Positions 62,403-64,000 of a stretch of DNA of 64,000 bases are shown here, piece after piece. The notes beneath the pieces are model-generated. The model was not told the origin of the DNA. It did not search any database and worked only from the letters and a program-made list of their open reading frames with translations. The translations under genes and the position numbers were made by a program. Every line of letters starts with the position of its first letter. Positions within the stretch are counted from its first letter, which is position 1. Source of the stretch: an uncultured Blautia sp. (GTDB lineage: Bacteria > Bacillota > Clostridia > Lachnospirales > Lachnospiraceae); NCBI RefSeq assembly GCF_934424005.1, contig NZ_CAKRXI010000011.1, positions 11,857-75,856 of the forward strand, in the 5' to 3' direction.

Positions 62403-62983
62403 AAAAAGTAATTTTTGCAACCGGTAATCAGGGAAAAATGAAAGAGATCCGTGAAATACTCGGAGATCTGGATATTGAACTTCTATCTTTAAAAGATGCC
62501 GGAATTCATGCAGATATTGTAGAAGATGGAAAAACATTTGAAGAAAATGCACAGATCAAGGCCAGGACAATCTGTAATCTGACAGGTGAGATCGTTCTGG
62601 CAGATGATTCGGGTCTGGAAATCGATTACCTGAATAAAGAGCCGGGAATTTATTCTGCACGTTATATGGGAGAAGACACTTCTTATCATATTAAAAATGC
62701 AAATCTGATTGAGAGACTGGAAGGTGTGCCGGATGAAAAGAGAACTGCAAGATTTGTCTGTGCGATTGCGGCGGCATTTCCGGATGGAACGATGAAGACT
62801 GTGAGAGCAGCGATGGAAGGCAGAATCGGATATAAAGAGAGCGGAGAAAATGGTTTTGGTTATGATCCGATCTTTTATCTTCCGGAATATGGCTGTACCT
62901 CTGCAGAACTTTCCATGGAAGAAAAAAACAAGATCAGCCACAGAGGGAAGGCTCTGCGTGCGATCAAGGATGAACTCAGATGA
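62399..62983 (+). CDS. rdgB: XTP/dITP diphosphatase (RdgB/HAM1 family)
   Basis: 194 residues. House-cleaning nucleotide pyrophosphatase removing non-canonical purine nucleotides. Motifs: IFATGNQGKMKEI at the N-terminus, VLADDSGLEIDYLNKEPGIY, GFGYDPIFYLPE, and SHRGKALRAI. TTG start after CAAGGAGG, overlapping the methyltransferase stop. The stop overlaps the next phosphoesterase start. Confidence 0.94.
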   Translation: MKKVIFATGNQGKMKEIREILGDLDIELLSLKDAGIHADIVEDGKTFEENAQIKARTICNLTGEIVLADDSGLEIDYLNKEPGIYSARYMGEDTSYHIKNANLIERLEGVPDEKRTARFVCAIAAAFPDGTMKTVRAAMEGRIGYKESGENGFGYDPIFYLPEYGCTSAELSMEEKNKISHRGKALRAIKDELR

Positions 62984-63459
62984 AGGTACTGATCGTCAGT
63001 GATACGCATGGACATGATGAGAATCTGGAAAAAGCAGTCATGATGGAAACACCGTTTGATATGCTGGTGCATTGCGGAGATGTGGAAGGAAGAGAGATTT
63101 TTATAGAAGCTCTTGCGGAATGTCCCTGTTGTATTGTTTCCGGCAATAATGATTTTTTCTCAGACCTTCCGAGAGAAGAGGAGATAGAACTTGATGGAAA
63201 TAAGGTTCTTGTCACGCATGGACATTATTATGGTGTGTCCATGGATATTTCAGGTGTCGCGGAAGAAGCAAAGTCCAGAGACTGTGATGCTGTGTTCTTC
63301 GGACACACGCATAAGCCTGTAATTGAAGAAATAGACGGTGTTCTGGCCATTAACCCGGGAAGTCTGTCCTATCCACGTCAGAACGGCAGAAAGCCAAGCT
63401 ATGTGGTCCTTGAGACCGATAAAGATGGAAAGATGTCTGCCGAGATCAAATATCTGTAG
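62980..63459 (+). CDS. YfcE/MJ0936-type metallophosphoesterase
   Basis: 159 residues. Motifs DTHGH (~8-12), HCGDVEG, GNNDFF, THGHYYG and GHTHKPV, then AINPGSLSYPR. Calcineurin-like fold with a two-metal centre. Start overlaps the rdgB stop (ATGA). Last gene of the four-gene operon. Substrate unknown; cyclic nucleotide or model phosphodiesters are typical of the family. Confidence 0.92.
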   Translation: MKVLIVSDTHGHDENLEKAVMMETPFDMLVHCGDVEGREIFIEALAECPCCIVSGNNDFFSDLPREEEIELDGNKVLVTHGHYYGVSMDISGVAEEAKSRDCDAVFFGHTHKPVIEEIDGVLAINPGSLSYPRQNGRKPSYVVLETDKDGKMSAEIKYL

Positions 63460-63529
63460 AATGATTTAAACAAGTATGTATAGAGGACCCCTGGATTGTT
63501 CAGGTTAAGATTCAGGGAAAACCAACTAA

Positions 63530-63592
63530 TAGAATGTCAAAACAGCAGGAAATCTTCTCCATACGAGAGAGAAGTCTCCTGCTGTTATTCTA
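63530..63592 (+). terminator. Terminator-like palindrome after the phosphoesterase operon
   Basis: AACAGCAGGA/TCCTGCTGTT stem with inner CTTCTC/GAGAAG and outer TAGAAT/ATTCTA pairing. U-tract weak. 63593-63693 shows no gene. Confidence 0.55.
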
Positions 63593-63693
63593 TACATATC
63601 CTATTTGAAAAACGAAGAAGTCCTTTGCTTCTCAGCCAAAGGTGTGCAGAGGAAGTGGTAAGTCTCTTTACAATCCTTATCACTTAAATAAAA

Positions 63694-63774
63694 TGCGGAT
63701 GACAGGACTTGAACCTGCACGTCGTAGACACCAGAACCTAAATCTGGCGCGTCTGCCAATTCCGCCACATCCGC
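63694..63774 (-). tRNA. tRNA-Leu (TAG)
   Basis: Read on the minus strand: acceptor GCGGATG, D-arm GGCAGACGCGCC, anticodon stem CCAGA/TCTGG with loop TTTAGGT (anticodon TAG), short variable arm, T-arm GCAGGTTCAAGTCCTGT, discriminator A. No encoded CCA. Confidence 0.93.
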
Positions 63775-63814
63775 AAATTGTCTGCCATATTCGTGTGTAA
63801 CATAAAAGATAAAT

Positions 63815-63846
63815 AAAAACACTATCGAAATGATAGTGTTTTTATT
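63815..63846. terminator. Terminator between tRNA-Lys and tRNA-Leu
   Basis: Perfect 12-base stem AAAAACACTATC/GATAGTGTTTTT with loop GAAAT; T-runs on both strands. Ends the Gln-Lys tRNA transcript. Confidence 0.8.
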
Positions 63847-63852
63847 TATTAA

Positions 63853-63925
63853 TGAGACATCGGGGATTCGAACCCCGGACAACTTGATTAAAAGTCAAGT
63901 GCTCTACCAACTGAGCTAATATCCC
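63853..63925 (-). tRNA. tRNA-Lys (TTT)
   Basis: Minus strand: acceptor GGGATAT pairs with ATGTCTC, D-arm AGCTCAGTTGGTAGAGC, anticodon loop CTTTTAA (TTT), T-arm CCGGGGTTCGAATCCCCG. 73 bases. Confidence 0.95.
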
Positions 63926-63935
63926 ATATAAAAGA

Positions 63936-64000
63936 CTGGGCTAGCTGGATTCGAACCAGCGAATGCAGCAGTCAAAGTGCTGTGCCTTACCGCTTGGCGA
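63936..64000 (-). tRNA. tRNA-Gln (TTG), partial at window edge
   Basis: Minus strand from TCGCCAAGCGGTAAGGC (D-arm), anticodon stem CAGCA/TGCTG with loop CTTTGAC (TTG), T-arm GCTGGTTCGAATCCAGC, 3' acceptor TAGCCCA and discriminator G. The 5' acceptor end lies beyond base 64000. Confidence 0.9.

Noticed and set aside
63601..63882. 93-codon frame across the tRNA-Leu gene
   Set aside because: Contains the tRNA and a terminator; translation of tRNA sequence is a common artefact.
1..64000. CRISPR array
   Set aside because: No regularly spaced direct repeats or cas genes; the repeats seen are palindromic intergenic units.

Overview
The window looks like chromosomal DNA of a low- to mid-GC anaerobic Firmicute, most likely a gut Lachnospiraceae (Blautia/Dorea-like). 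The grounds are a Stickland proline-reductase operon, a glycyl-radical hydroxyproline dehydratase, YesM/YesN two-component systems paired with sugar ABC operons, strong AGGAGG ribosome sites and consensus sigma-A promoters. I saw no phage, integrase, insertion sequence with a transposase, or CRISPR array. One Rpn-type nuclease and several palindromic MITE-like elements are the only mobile-looking DNA.

Region 1 (1-16.6 kb) is a hydroxyproline/proline Stickland locus. ProC, a LysR regulator, a proline racemase fused to a TetR-type domain, a glycyl-radical activase and trans-4-hydroxy-L-proline dehydratase (HypD) are followed, after an EamA exporter and a PfkB sugar kinase, by the reverse-strand operon prdC-prdA-(two-repeat protein)-prdB. 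Divergent from prdC is a polar amino-acid ABC transporter plus a cytidylate-kinase-like protein. Together these give a complete route: 4-hydroxyproline -> pyrroline-5-carboxylate (HypD) -> L-proline (ProC) -> D-proline (racemase) -> 5-aminovalerate (PrdAB, electrons via PrdC). PrdB has cysteine where selenocysteine is expected. The four control promoters of this region carry terminator-like hairpins very near the 5' end; two or three of these overlap short leader reading frames.

Region 2 (16.7-27.7 kb) holds regulation and envelope genes. It contains an ECF sigma factor with a DUF4179-type membrane partner, and a BlaI/BlaR1-like repressor/sensor pair. The sensor's extracellular tail is homologous to a nearby secreted protein, whose promoter carries three BlaI-type operators. 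Two small proteins and an Rpn nuclease follow, then a MarR regulator with a YczE-like membrane protein fused to a cytidylate-kinase-like domain, a second YczE-like protein and a DUF1700 protein.

Region 3 (27.8-43.1 kb) is a rhamnoside-utilisation locus: YesN/YesM system, carbohydrate ABC transporter, a small membrane protein, a YesL protein, a domain-permuted GH3 enzyme, a GH78 alpha-L-rhamnosidase and a MATE exporter. Region 4 (43.3-55.4 kb) is an arabinose locus: a second YesN/YesM system, a YtfQRT-YjfF-like ABC transporter, AraA, an FGGY kinase and AraD.

Region 5 (55.4-64 kb) starts with two palindromic intergenic elements. It then holds a glycogen-debranching enzyme, a uracil permease, a candidate small RNA, a Ser/Asn-rich small protein, rhodanese, two YfcE-like phosphoesterases, an RlmL-like methyltransferase, an RdgB-type diphosphatase and three reverse-strand tRNAs (Leu, Lys, and a partial Gln). 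All assignments come from reading motifs and recalled family knowledge; no database search was run.
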